Of a stretch of DNA of 64,000 nucleotides, positions 36,395-47,595 are shown in pieces (position 1 is the first letter of the stretch; each line of letters starts with the position of its first letter). The stretch covers positions 2,563,501 through 2,627,500 of the forward strand of contig JAQPZY010001665.1 of assembly GCA_029931535.1 (NCBI GenBank). The letters run 5' to 3'. The translations under genes were made by a program, and so were the position numbers. Under the pieces are notes generated by a model. That model saw only the letters and a list, made by a program, of their open reading frames with translations. It searched no databases and was not told the origin of the DNA. Source of the DNA: Margaritifera margaritifera. Taxonomy: Eukaryota > Mollusca > Bivalvia > Unionida > Margaritiferidae.

Positions 36395-36634
36395 TGCCCC
36401 ACATATAACGGAACTTTCATGGACGATTTGACAATTGATGAAGATGCAGTTTCAACAGCTGTGGAGTCATACCAGGTGTGCGATTGTAGTATGCGCATGC
36501 TGGCGTGCTCACAGAATAGGGACGCGGAAAGCAGCTGCTTATGGGACTCGCGGCAGGTGCCAAGGAAGAAGTTTATTAAAAGGCACTTTTTACAAAATAT
36601 GATGGAATTACAAAGCACAAAAAGATCAAAATAA
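36395..36634 (+). CDS. Possible second exon of the unknown gene at 35.4 kb (doubtful)
   Basis: An open frame on the same strand, including YNGTFMDDLTIDEDAVSTAV, a Cys-rich VCDCSMRMLAC, and a basic RQVPRKKFIKRHF before the stop at 36632-36634. A possible donor, CAG/GTGTGC, lies at about 36474. No polypyrimidine-AG acceptor is convincing on the 5' side. Not recognised as any family. Reported because the composition is more gene-like than the flanks. Confidence 0.2.
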   Translation, partial: CPTYNGTFMDDLTIDEDAVSTAVESYQVCDCSMRMLACSQNRDAESSCLWDSRQVPRKKFIKRHFLQNMMELQSTKRSK

Positions 36635-36639
36635 GAGAA

Positions 36640-37421
<782 letters not shown>

Positions 37422-37864
37422 CATTAAATTAAAACATCAATCAATGAATCATCTATAGATGTAACAAAGATCAACACTTAAGTAGTTCAATTTGTCCCAA
37501 TTATTTCTGCTCACTGGTAAGGTGATAAATCCGGCTCAAATTCTCGAGCATGAGACGCGAGAAAACTAAGACACTGTTAGGATCAAAAACGCAATCTGCC
37601 ACGAATTGGGGAGTGGCAAAGTCACTTGATGGTTATTTGTATCAGCCGTATGCAACATAAAAGGTCCCCACAATTATCGTTAATTTTATCAGCACATGGT
37701 ATTAACCGAGGTAATTGGAACCAACAGTGCCCATAAAGAACTACAATCTATTATACTTGTTGAAATTGCTTTATAAGCATTGAAGTGGCATGACTGCAAA
37801 TTGAGTAACCTACATCGATATCTTACAACCACAACTTAATCCGAGCATCGGGATATTTTCATTG

Positions 37865-38090
37865 TGGTTTTTGTGGGATTAATGCCATTTATCAGCAAAG
37901 GATAGGCTATACATGGTGGCCAGTATATTTGATTGAGGAAGAACCCGAGAAAACCACCGACCCACGGCAAGCTTTCTCAAATATCCAAGTTAACCTAGCC
38001 GAGACTCGAACTCATGCGGACAGAGGTGAGATGCCAGTGATCGATAAAGGCGAGCACTTTGACCACTCGGCCACCCGGGACCTCGGGGTA
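37865..38090 (-). mobile_element. tRNA-derived SINE (Ser/Leu-tRNA-like head)
   Basis: On the minus strand the head reads GGTGGCCGAGTGGTCAAAG (box A region, just below 38085), then, after a long variable arm, GAGTTCGAGTCTCGGC (box B, about 37997-38012). Together these look like a class II (Ser/Leu) tRNA. Downstream is GGGTCGGTGGTTTTCTCGGG with TTCTTCCTC, which looks like the conserved central domain found in several metazoan SINE groups. The intact polymerase III boxes suggest a relatively young copy. Confidence 0.85.
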
Positions 38091-38372
38091 TTTTTAGTCC
38101 CGTTCGAGATATTACAAACCCTGTGTATAAAATCATTGAACACGCATTATCACATACAATACACCGAGAGACTAAGTAGGCCCTTTATCCGTCCCGTTGT
38201 AGTATGTATGCCACGAAGAGCATAAACTAGCTAGCTATATGGGCGGCAAGCTAGCAATGACATCTCCGTCTGTAACAATCAAAATGGTTATTTGAATACA
38301 AGTGACCTTGAAGAAAATTCATAATACAAAACTTCAGGTTAAGATCGGTAAAAACTAAACAGAACAAAATAT

Positions 38373-38401
38373 TCTCTCTCTCTCTATCTCTCTCTCTCTC
38401 A
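38373..38401. repeat. (CT)n microsatellite
   Basis: A short interrupted CT run. Confidence 0.9.
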
Positions 38402-38409
38402 GATCTGCA

Positions 38410-39035
38410 TTGATTTCATAAAAATTGTATAGGAAAAGAATCAGACTGATTTGAAACTCCGTTGCTATAAATCTTTGTTTCATTTGGAGACAAACTTTAA
38501 AAGTCTGCAGTAATATTTTATATACGACAAATGTAGCTCGAGCTGATATGCTGGTGTCATCTGTATAGTTTTAAGATATATTACCCCAAAGTGTCAAATC
38601 TTTTCGGAGTCTCAGCCTTGAAAGTTTTATGAACTAAAGGCACGAGGTCACTGAGGTCGGCACATCAGGACACCATACGTCTATCAAAATGGCTGACTGT
38701 CCGTCAAACATTAATCAATTTCAGCTTTCTTTTCCGTGACACTAGATATCACTGACCATTAAATCTCGCTCTCCTTCCATTTCTTCCCCGAAACACAACG
38801 TGTTATTAATTAAGCGTTGAAATCCGCTAGAGATGTCCATTCCAATAAGTTGAATGTTCAACCAATGATTAATAGTGTCATTTTATTTTATTTTCGCTCG
38901 CGGCACCTGTTTTTGTTTTTATCAGCTTGACTTTAAAAGCTCATGAAGCTATCTGATATTCATCAGTCGCTTTCTTTCTTTCTTTCTTTCCAGTGAGGTC
39001 TTGTCAGTTCAACGTTCCAAGAACTTCTTCCAGCA
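38410..39035. other. Gene-free stretch
   Basis: A TTTC run near 38970-38990. Otherwise nothing recognisable. Confidence 0.4.
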
Positions 39036-39039
39036 TATT

Positions 39040-39215
39040 ACATATTTGTGGGGTCTTGATAGCGTAGCGATAATGGGCTTACTTTCCCCCTCTGTGGTCA
39101 CGGGTTCCATCCTTTGTTATGACACTTGCAAGAGTATGTGGTCATCTATCTAAAGTTGACGCTTTTATCTTGTTCTCCACCGTCAAGGCCGTCGAGTGTA
39201 CTTGGTTTATTTGTT
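39040..39215 (+). mobile_element. tRNA-derived SINE
   Basis: Head with a box A-like TTGATAGCGTAGCGATAATGGG and a box B-like GGTCACGGGTTCCATCC, at tRNA-like spacing. The body contains TTGTTCTCCACCGTCAAGGCC. One of several SINE families in the window; its sequence differs from the copies at 37.9 and 45.6 kb. Confidence 0.7.
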
Positions 39216-39219
39216 TAGA

Positions 39220-39770
39220 ATTTGCTACATAATCAACTTAAAATAATCTAATTCTTAAATGTATGAAGTATTAAATCTGGTATTGATGTTAGTTTTACTA
39301 AATGCTGGCTTACACCATTTTTGGTGGTTTATTTTGTTTTGTTTCTTATTTTTTTTTTTAATTACCACCGTAAAGTGCCTTGCTGATAGTACTTAACCAG
39401 AGACATATATAACACAGAGATGATCAGCTTGCCCAATTGTCTTTTTACTATCTAGTGGCACTCTTTTCATATGCAAACGAGGGTGCGGACATGATGTGGG
39501 TCCGGGCAAGGAGCCTTTTATCCACGCGCAGTGGCTAACGAGTCAGAGATATAAACTACCGGTAACTGCATGTACGGTAGTAAACAGGTAATGACACTTT
39601 ATACGGTTGTTTAAAGAGAGCGACTTTTGCCTGTATCGGGTTTTTACAAGTCAAAAATTTTTGATGACATTTCGACAATAATGTAATGCCAGTTGATAAA
39701 GAATTTTGAGGATGCATTGCGGCACTGTTCTACACATCTGCATCAGATATTTTATTATCATCAGAAAAGT
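39220..39770. other. Gene-free stretch
   Basis: A T-rich run near 39350. No coding segment or named repeat was recognised. Confidence 0.4.
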
Positions 39771-39774
39771 GAGG

Positions 39775-40260
39775 TTTCCTTAAACCTTGAATATGGTTCT
39801 TAAAATTATAAATAACTTTTAAATGATGCCAAATATGATCTAATTGAATGGAAGATGAAGAAATGCTTGAAATAGAGCAACTGGTTACGTAATTGACAGT
39901 TGCAACGGAAAATCGAAAACCTTGGATATGGCCCTTAAAATTACAATGCATTCCTCACTCTTGTGCAATCAGCTGAACATGTATTTAGCTTTTAAATGAT
40001 ACCAAATATGACTCGATTTATTGCAAGATGAAGCAACTGATACGTTTTTTCAAAGTTGTGACGGAAAAGCTGTGTTAAGTTATTTCAAAGACAAGAATTT
40101 TATGCTAGTTTATAAACCTTGGATATGGCCCTTAAAATTAAAATGAGCTTTCCTAACGCTTGTGCAATCAGCAGCAAATTTACTTAGCTATCAAATGATA
40201 CAAACTATGGATTGATTTAATGCAAAATGAAAAAATGCATGCAAAATAGACAACGAAGAT
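39775..40260. repeat. Degenerate ~150-160 bp repeat, about 3 copies
   Basis: Each unit begins ACCTTGRATATGGYYCTTAAAAT, continues with TTTAAATGATRCCAAATATGA and a GAAGATGAAGMAA word, and ends near a GTGACGGAAAA word. Units start near 39783, 39919 and 40117. The style is like the other long, degenerate repeats of the window, but the sequence is distinct. Confidence 0.75.
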
Positions 40261-40264
40261 ATTA

Positions 40265-40950
40265 CCCGCCAACTTGACTATCGATGTCACGCCCGCTTCT
40301 TGGACTCATTACTCACATACGGAAATTCTTCTCTCACAAAATTTCAACAAAAATATACAAACGATAATACCATTTTTATTTTCGTGCTAAATATCACAGA
40401 ATATTAAGATTAAACTGAATTTCGGGACGCATTTATGAAGACGCGTGTTCTTGCGTTAGACTTGCAATATAGCTCCCTCGACAGTGCTCTCGCTTAATCA
40501 CGCAGTGCCACGTGATGTTATTGAGATCTTTTGATAACAAGAGACCTTGCAGGGAGTTGCCAATCTCTGTGTTAGGTTTAACACATAAGTTCTATAGTTT
40601 TAAAACTGGCTCTCGATTTATTGAATTTACCGTGTATTTCATGAATTTCTAATTCACATCTCATCTGCACAAGTTATGTACACTCGGAAAGAAACAAATG
40701 TCAATTCTCTTTTTTTTTCGTCTTCTTCTGATTGACTGATTTTTATACTAAGTAATCTTGATCTACCTAATATGACATACAAAACAACATCTAATATGAA
40801 ATTTGTGTTTTCTCACATGCCACATGCCAGTGGTCTCTGAAATATTTCATTAATTTTTGTGTTCTGTTCTGTCGTGTTTGTTCTTTTCTGTTGTTTAACA
40901 GCCAGAGTAGACTAGGTTAAATATCATTGATGTAAAGCTGTATCAACAAC
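40265..40950. other. Gene-free stretch
   Basis: No coding segment was recognised. It lies just beyond the 3' end of the integrase pseudogene and might include non-coding element sequence. Confidence 0.35.
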
Positions 40951-40957
40951 CTTAGAT

Positions 40958-42370
40958 TCAATAGTGTTTAACGGCATGTTGGCAACTTCCACTTCTTTTT
41001 ACAGTCGATGACCTGTGAAGCTGCATTTCAAGAATGTAAACTGGGTGGATAGCCTTTCCAATGAACTTTGACTTCTTGGATACTATGTTTTCCCACTTTA
41101 TTTGTTCTTTGATCGAGAATGCTTTTGATACGTACATGTCGTCTTCTTTCTTGGTCACTCGTTGTAACTCAGACAAGTAAAAAGGTCCTTTTAATACTTC
41201 TCCATTCATACCTTCCAATTTATAAACAGGAGTATCACGTCCATGTGCTTGTCCTGTAACACTTAACAATTCTGGCGTCCAGTTGTCAAAGGTGCATCTT
41301 GCTTTTCCATTGCGAACACAATATCTGGAGCTTAACACTTCTTTCTTTTTTTTTTTTTTTTTTTTTGATCTTTGATGTTTCAAGTAACTGATCAAACACA
41401 ATCACTTTGTTTTGAGGTGTCACTTCTTCTGGAGCACACCTGATGCTACAATTGATTGAAAGCTTTCACTAGACATTGGTAACACATAAATTTATTTGAG
41501 AGTATGTTGATGTATAAATTATTTCCACAGAAGTTTTTTGAAAATGTTCCATGACATTGGCTTTCGTGTCAGGATTTCAGTGGTGAAAAAATGAATGTGT
41601 ATTTTTTTCAATTCCTTCTGAAATGCTTGGATCAGAAATTAGGTGTCTTTGTCTGTTTGCCATCATAGAGGGTGTCAACCACTTTGTTTCCAGAGAAGTT
41701 TCAAAGCTCGCACTAAATCTGAACTTGTTTTAAAAGTCAAAGGAACTACCCAAGCTGATTTTGAAAACACATCGATGACATGAAACAAACATTTGTAACC
41801 TTGATTGTACGTAGCTAAATGAGAGACATAAGCTAAATCAGCCTGCCATTGATGATCAATTCCAGCTACTTTAGTTTGATTTCTTGAAAATTTTCGTTGA
41901 ATGGGTTTCTGTAACGTGTACGTTGATTGTTCTTGTAACCATTGTTGTACATCTTGCAGATGGAGATTTCTGAGTTGGTTTTATCTGCACGATAAAATTT
42001 TCAAATTCCTCCAGAGCCAGCAGCATGAGCAGGACTGTAGTAAATGGTGACCAAAAAGTCTCTCCATGTTGTTGCTGCTGCTGTTGCTCAATAAATTAAC
42101 CAGTTTGATACTCCTCTTAGGTTGTTTGTGTAGTATTTGGTTTGCGATGCCTGATGTGTCCGACAAGCACTAGGACAGTTCTTTGGTCAACTTTTTCTTA
42201 ATGTCTTTTTTCACTTCTGTCTTCCCTTCTTTCTTTTTTTCCTCTGCTGAAGAGGGTGTCAACATCAGCTTTTTAATACAGGCTTTCATTTCTTCTCGTC
42301 TCCAAGGGAAGATGTCAACAAGGTTGTCACACTAGACGAAAAAGGAGCAAATGAAGTTCGAAACATTTCT
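40958..42370 (-). pseudogene. Chromodomain-type DDE integrase (Polinton/F54H12.3-like), disrupted
   Basis: Read on the minus strand from high to low coordinates, across several frameshifts and stops. First a linker with NQILHKQPKRSIKLVNLL, then IYYSPAHAAGSGG (about 42030), then QDVQQWLQEQSTYTL (about 41950), then AGIDHQWQADLAYVS, carrying the first catalytic Asp of the rve core (about 41860), and IDVFSKSAWVVPL (about 41775). WQTDKDT holds the second Asp (about 41660) and IHFFTT follows (about 41600). Downstream are APEEVTPQNK (about 41420), WTPELLSV, and an SH3-like PVYKL...GPFYLSELQ (about 41200). A chromodomain remnant, VHWKGYP, is visible in a shifted frame (about 41060). This domain order is that of transposon-derived integrases of the Polinton/Maverick and F54H12.3 type. 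Several stops and a poly-T interruption at 41344-41366 show it is dead. No DNA polymerase B or capsid gene was seen nearby, so a complete Polinton is not present. Confidence 0.78.
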
Positions 42371-42458
42371 CGTTTATTCTCTTCTTCCATCACTGTGAAT
42401 GTGTCTGTCATCATCTTTGCTGCTTTTTATTTTTCTCAGGTTTTCATGACATTCTTTA

Positions 42459-42459
<1 letters not shown>

Positions 42460-42490
<31 letters not shown>
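42460..42490. repeat. (AT)n microsatellite
   Basis: An AT run of about 31 bp. Confidence 0.95.
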
Positions 42491-42493
<3 letters not shown>

Positions 42494-42494
42494 A

Positions 42495-43570
42495 ATAATA
42501 CTTAAGATAGGAAATAAGTATGGAAGTGTATTGTAAAATGGTAATAAATATAAATTACAACACAAAGAAGGAGTATTCAAATTGCATTGGCATTCAAATG
42601 TCGTTGCCTAAGATTTAATTTGAGAATAGCAATTACAGAATAACTATCCACTCAGAAATATAGATAATGACAAAATTTAACAAGTCAGGACAAGTTGATG
42701 GAGGTAATCATTATATAAATTCATTCAATGCATGAAAAGATAAAGAAACATTTCACAAGTATACTATAAACATACTTGAAATTACTCATGCCACCATGCC
42801 AAAGGCCTGCCATATTGTCATATACATACAGAACATAGCATTATGTTTTCCATGAACAAATACCAGTACATCCAATAGTCAATATACATTTGCTTCAGAT
42901 TAAGACCTCCTTGTCTGTGATACTATGTAAAAAAAAAGCCATTCATATCTCTCAAACATCTTCAAGTCAAACAAGAGTATCCTATTTCTATGGCAATTAT
43001 TCAGTGCTGAAAACAAGTCACACAATTTTATTCTTAAAATGTTTATTTTTTATTCAACTTTGCTTACGAGTTTTATTCAAGTTGTTCGTTAAATATTTGG
43101 TTTTACAGATCTTCTTTTCACGATACCATAGCCCATCTACAGTTGGTAGAGGGACAATCGGAGATAAAAAGGAGATATACAGTGGTAAAAATGTTTAAGA
43201 TTATTCTTATTTTTCATCATGTGCAGTTAATATTCTTTAAATTTTTCAAGCATTTACCAAAGATGAAGCTTTTCTAAGATTTTCTTTTTTTCTTCTTCAG
43301 ATATCCATTGAAAGCTCCAAGTAGGAATCAAACCCCCAAGTCCTATTAGTCAAAACAAAGGATATGGAACAGCAAACCTGTTCACACATGCTGACAAATT
43401 TAATACCAAGCCCAACTGCTACAATTTTTACGTATCACATCTTTAACAACCCTTCATAAGCCAAAAATTGAAGTCATTCAACAAGACTAAAGTTTCATCC
43501 AAAATGACCACAAAAGTAAGATTCTATTTATTATATGATGAAATGGATATAATTCAATAAACTGCAAAGT
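42495..43570. other. Gene-free stretch
   Basis: No exon was recognised. A box B-like GGTTTGATTCC occurs on the minus strand near 43330 without a convincing box A, so no tRNA or SINE is called there. Confidence 0.4.
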
Positions 43571-43574
43571 AGTG

Positions 43575-43862
43575 AAGTGAAGTGACTTTGCAGTGCATTC
43601 AGATATCTAAGACATGCCTCTTTTACCTTGTATGACTTTGCTGTGAACTCAGATATTTAAGACAAGACTCTTTTACCCTGTATGACTTTGCAGTGCATTC
43701 AGATACCAAAGACATAACTCTTTTACCTTGTATGACTTTGCAGTGCATTGAAATATCTAAGACATGACTCTTTTATCTTGTATGACTTTGCAGTGCATTC
43801 AGATGTCTAAGACAACTCTTTAACCTTGTATGACTTTCCAGTGCATTCAGATATCTAATGCC
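43575..43862. repeat. 50-bp minisatellite, about 5.5 copies
   Basis: Units of TATGACTTTGCAGTGCATTC then AGATATCTAAGACATGACTC and TTTTACCTTG, period 50 bp, with scattered substitutions. It lies downstream of the peflin 3' end. Confidence 0.92.
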
Positions 43863-43924
43863 ATGATGTAATGATGTACTATTATACATGGATTTAAGAA
43901 ACTTAACAGGCCAGCAGGATTCAG

Positions 43925-44035
43925 CAGCCTCAGCGTGTCCTTGGGGAAAGGCACTTATCTTCCTATTCATGATATAGCCAATAACATGTTAAAAATGCTG
44001 TTAAAACCAACAAAACAAAACAATATAAACGTAAC
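43925..44035 (+). mobile_element. SINE 3' tail, copy B
   Basis: CGTGTCCTTGGGGAAAGGCACTT, then TTCATGATATAGCCAATA, then AAAACCAACAAAAC. It is homologous in order and sequence to 15405-15520. Confidence 0.6.
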
Positions 44036-44316
44036 AGGAGTCTTGATTTCAAATAGCATTCATCAAACAAGTTAAATGATCTCTATGTTTTGTGTGCCTT
44101 GGCAGGCATAAGATTGAAATCATTCAACGAGTTTCATTAACTACACCCATGCATTTAGTGGGCAATATTGTAATACCCTCAATCTATCTATACATCATCA
44201 CATTTCCTGCAAAACCACTGACTGGAAATTTATGAAACTTTTTTGTTGTGAGACAATTACATAATTATATTTATAAAAATAACAAAAACCCACTAACACA
44301 ATTCATCAGAAGAACA

Positions 44317-44322
44317 TTTATT
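44317..44322 (-). terminator. Candidate polyadenylation signal for peflin
   Basis: AATAAA on the minus strand, about 460 bp past the peflin stop codon. Other weaker candidates may be used instead. Confidence 0.3.
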
Positions 44323-44779
44323 TGTTTCGATTAATAAATGAACAGCAGACATGTTTTAAATACAGAATTAACTATGTTACATGGCTAGACATAAAAGAGA
44401 AAAAGTGAAGAAAAAAATAACTCTAATACAAATTAAGGTCCTAAAGTTACATAGGATAATGCATCAGTAAAAAGTAGTATATATTTCATCTGAAAAAGAC
44501 TTAATTATACAACATGGTGTTTAGTGGGCAAACTCCTATATCGGTTGAATGAATATCCACAAAATAAGTATAGCAGAAAGTAATTAAATTTTAATATCCT
44601 TCTACAAAAAAAAGTGAAGCGGCTATCGTCACCTGTTCCCAATTTCCAAAACCATCATTTATGAAGTCTTTTTTTCTCTAAATTCCAATACCATCTCATA
44701 CAAAGAAATTGTCTTGTTAATGGCTGAAACATTCTGTTTTAAAAAATGCATTAAAGTCACAATTATGTTAATAGTTAAC

Positions 44780-45006
44780 TTAGGGTTTATTTGAAACAGC
44801 CATTGTCATGAAATCCTCATAACTTATTCTGATTTGTCCCTGCATAGAAGTATCCCGCTGTCTGAACATGTCTGTCAGGGATTTCAACATGACGCATGCC
44901 TGGATGAAGTTGTCAAGGGTTAGACATCTTCTGGATTGTGTGTCAAATTTGATCACTACCATCTGGACAAAGTTGTAAGAAAGATTGTACCCCATGCTCT
45001 GCCAAG
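44780..45006 (-). CDS. PEF1: Peflin (penta-EF-hand protein), last coding exon
   Basis: It follows a CTTTCAG acceptor and contributes two bases to a split codon, then 74 residues and a TAA stop. The peptide begins (A)WQSMGYNLSYNFVQ and contains the linker helix FIQACVMLKSLTDMFRQRD and the terminal ISYEDFMTMAVSNKP. It holds EF-hands 4 and 5, whose loops lack most calcium ligands (DTQSRRCLTLDN; DTSMQGQIR), as expected of this family, where EF5 serves in dimerisation. The MGYNLS and SYEDFMTM segments resemble vertebrate peflin (MGYNLS, SFEDFVTM) as I recall it. Known role: peflin forms heterodimers with ALG-2 and modulates ER-to-Golgi export. Confidence 0.9.
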
Positions 45007-45584
45007 CTGAAAGTAGAACAAGTATTAATGTTTCCAAAAGAAAACGTGAAAAACTGTATAGTGGGAACTTTTAATGATTTTGTGGTTTCCAAGTGAGGTT
45101 ATGAAAATAAACCCCGTTCAAAATGTATTACCTTTAATACTGCAACATCTTTACTTCCATTAACTGCTAAAATACAACTTGCCAAAAATTAAAATTCTGT
45201 TTTTGGTCAAAACTGCAAAATTGTATGCCATCGAAAAAATACCTGTACAGTATGTGTAATAATTTAACTTTAAAAGTGACAGAAAAGCATAAAGAAAAAA
45301 TTCTATGGTACTATACACACTCACACTGCTTGTGACAGTATCATGTGTCTCATAGCTATCATGGAACTGCTGTTTATTATGAGTCAGGGCTTCCAAAATT
45401 TTCTAAACCTCTGCCAGACATTTTCCTGCCCCTTACCCTCTCCCCCCCATTACAAATTGTCTGAAATATACATAAGCTTAAATGTGTCTTTATATACACA
45501 AACATCAATACCCACTGTTTTGAGTTTTAGTTCAATGGAACAACTTATAATGACTATACTTGTGTTCTAGTAATGGACTGGGTG

Positions 45585-45740
45585 CATCGACTCAGATAGC
45601 TCTTGTGATAGAGCACCCATCTATAGGTAGAGAGGTCCTGGGTTTGAGCCCTGGTCTGGCTGCAAATTTTCCTGTTACATTTGGTGGCAGCAGCAGGATA
45701 ACGCACATAAAAGCCTTGTCATATTTGTCATGAGTTTGAC
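45585..45740 (+). mobile_element. tRNA-derived SINE, copy 1
   Basis: Head GACTCAGATAGCTCTTGTGATAGAGC (box A), then AGAGGTCCTGGGTTTGAGCCC (box B, matching GGTTYGANYCC closely). This is a class I tRNA-like head. The body continues with TTTTCCTGTTACATTTGGTGG and GCACATAAAAGCC. A second, diverged copy lies 245 bp downstream in the same orientation, inside the peflin intron and antisense to the gene. Confidence 0.88.
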
Positions 45741-45829
45741 TTTCAGCCTAAGTAGGTAGGTCTGCATGGTATGGATAATCGGGATACAAGGAATTGTCTT
45801 CAAAAAGCATGGGGAATATGTCACAGGAA

Positions 45830-45930
45830 CGGGTTGGTTGCATCAACTCTGATAGCTCAAGTGGTAGAGTGCCCATGTATAGTTTGAGAGGTCCATGTTT
45901 TGAACCCCTTTCCAGCCAAGAGTTTTCCTC
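45830..45930 (+). mobile_element. tRNA-derived SINE, copy 2 (head)
   Basis: GGGTTGGTTGCATCAACTCTG, then ATAGCTCAAGTGGTAGAG (box A nearly canonical), then a box B region AGGTCCATGTTTTGAACCCC and TTTTCCTCTGTGACA. Same family as copy 1; the head is complete and the body short. Confidence 0.85.
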
Positions 45931-47595
45931 TGTGACACTTGCTGCATTTGAAAAGCTGCAAGCATGACTGCATGTCCGAGATAAACGTAGATCCGATGGT
46001 CCATTTTCATCTAAATGATCAGCAGCCTTTACAGGAGGCCTTTCCATCATCTTCAGCACTATGCCAGATACATTCAATTTCAAAATTAGCTTCCAAGAAT
46101 TTAAATAACAACAATAATGTCTGTAGTGAAGTGAACATGAAAAAAATGCAGTGCTGAGTAAATCCCATAGCCTAATATTTTGAAGAAGTTAAATTCTTGG
46201 TTGGGCTAAGGGAAATTTTGTTTAAGGGTCTTATCAGGGACAAGTTTCTATCAATTTGATGGATTTACAGCTAGCATGTAAAATAATCTCTCTCTGATAA
46301 ATCAGGTACTTACACAACTAAACTACTTTAGTAATCATGAGTATTTTCAATATAAGTTATCAGCAAGCCTATAAACTACCTCCAGCACTCAAAAGAACAT
46401 CTACCAACATATGTACAGGGCCAAATATCTCCTAGCCAGTTTCACCTACTGAGTGCCGACACTGTTGTGCATATTTCTATCTCAGCCTCATTTGGTGGTA
46501 AAGATAAAAGGGGTCACCTGGTTACTTGGCTCTGCACAGACTGGTTTACACATATAGCTGCTGATGGCCTATATCTTATATAACCAAGAAAAACTACATC
46601 ACTAATTCTGACAAGGAGTAAACCCCAGCAAGAATAATGTTATGTGTGTACAGTTGATTAATTACCATGTGCTTAAGAGTGGATGACAATGGATTATAAA
46701 CGGTAATAAATCCAACTAGATATAATGGAGAATGGGAATGGATATGTGAATGTTGATGCTTTGACTGCATCACTTGGCCAAAGCTGCCAAGAACTTGACA
46801 TGGAAAAGATCAAAGTACTGAGAATACTGATGGTTTGGAGGGTTAAAGTGATACTAATTTGCATAAGATCTGATGGAAGAACAGAACTCTGGAGATATTA
46901 ACAGCTATTCATGGTAATTTTTTACATACATGGGAGATAACTACTAAAAAGTTCTAATCATTTACCTAAATCAGAGTTGCCTCCCTTGATGTAAAATTTA
47001 CCTGAATGGCCAGTGGCTCTATACTTTGTTGCTAATTATAATAAGACCATACAGCTGTTACCATTATTAGTAATATAAACTATATTTTGCAAAAGACAAT
47101 GAATACAAGACATGGAAAGACTGAAATCCCATTGAGCCAAAAACTGAAAATTACTGTTATGTTGTCCTGTAATTCTGCCCTGTTGTAAATATAACTCAGT
47201 GGAATGAAAAAGTCGTTATTTATCCAATAAAATCCACATACACTGCGAAACAACATTTTTACCTCAAGTTTTGGAATTAAGTGGGCACTAGATGACAAAA
47301 CCATTCATTAAATGTAAAAAAAATTTAAAAAAAAAAAAACACCAGTTGATGCACAAATTCTGATGGCAATTTCTTGAATTTAAATTAAACCGAAATCCAC
47401 CTACCATCTGCCTTGCTCAAGCATGTTTGTAAGTCCTGTGAATGGATGCTCCAAGGTCACTTAGTTTCAGTGTTTGCAAATACACACTTCCAGCACTGGA
47501 TGGAGTTTTTCCCCTTTATCATACACCACAGCACACATAATCTGCTTAAAATTTGGTTTTATGGGATAAAACTAATTATAAATATGTAATACTTA

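Noticed and set aside
43310..43375. A tRNA gene or SINE head on the minus strand near 43.33 kb
   Set aside because: A box B-like GGTTTGATTCC is present, but no box A at the right spacing and no cloverleaf could be drawn.
45585..45930. Two functional tRNA genes
   Set aside because: Boxes A and B are recognisable, but the acceptor stems do not pair and the copies have a shared non-tRNA body, so these are SINEs.
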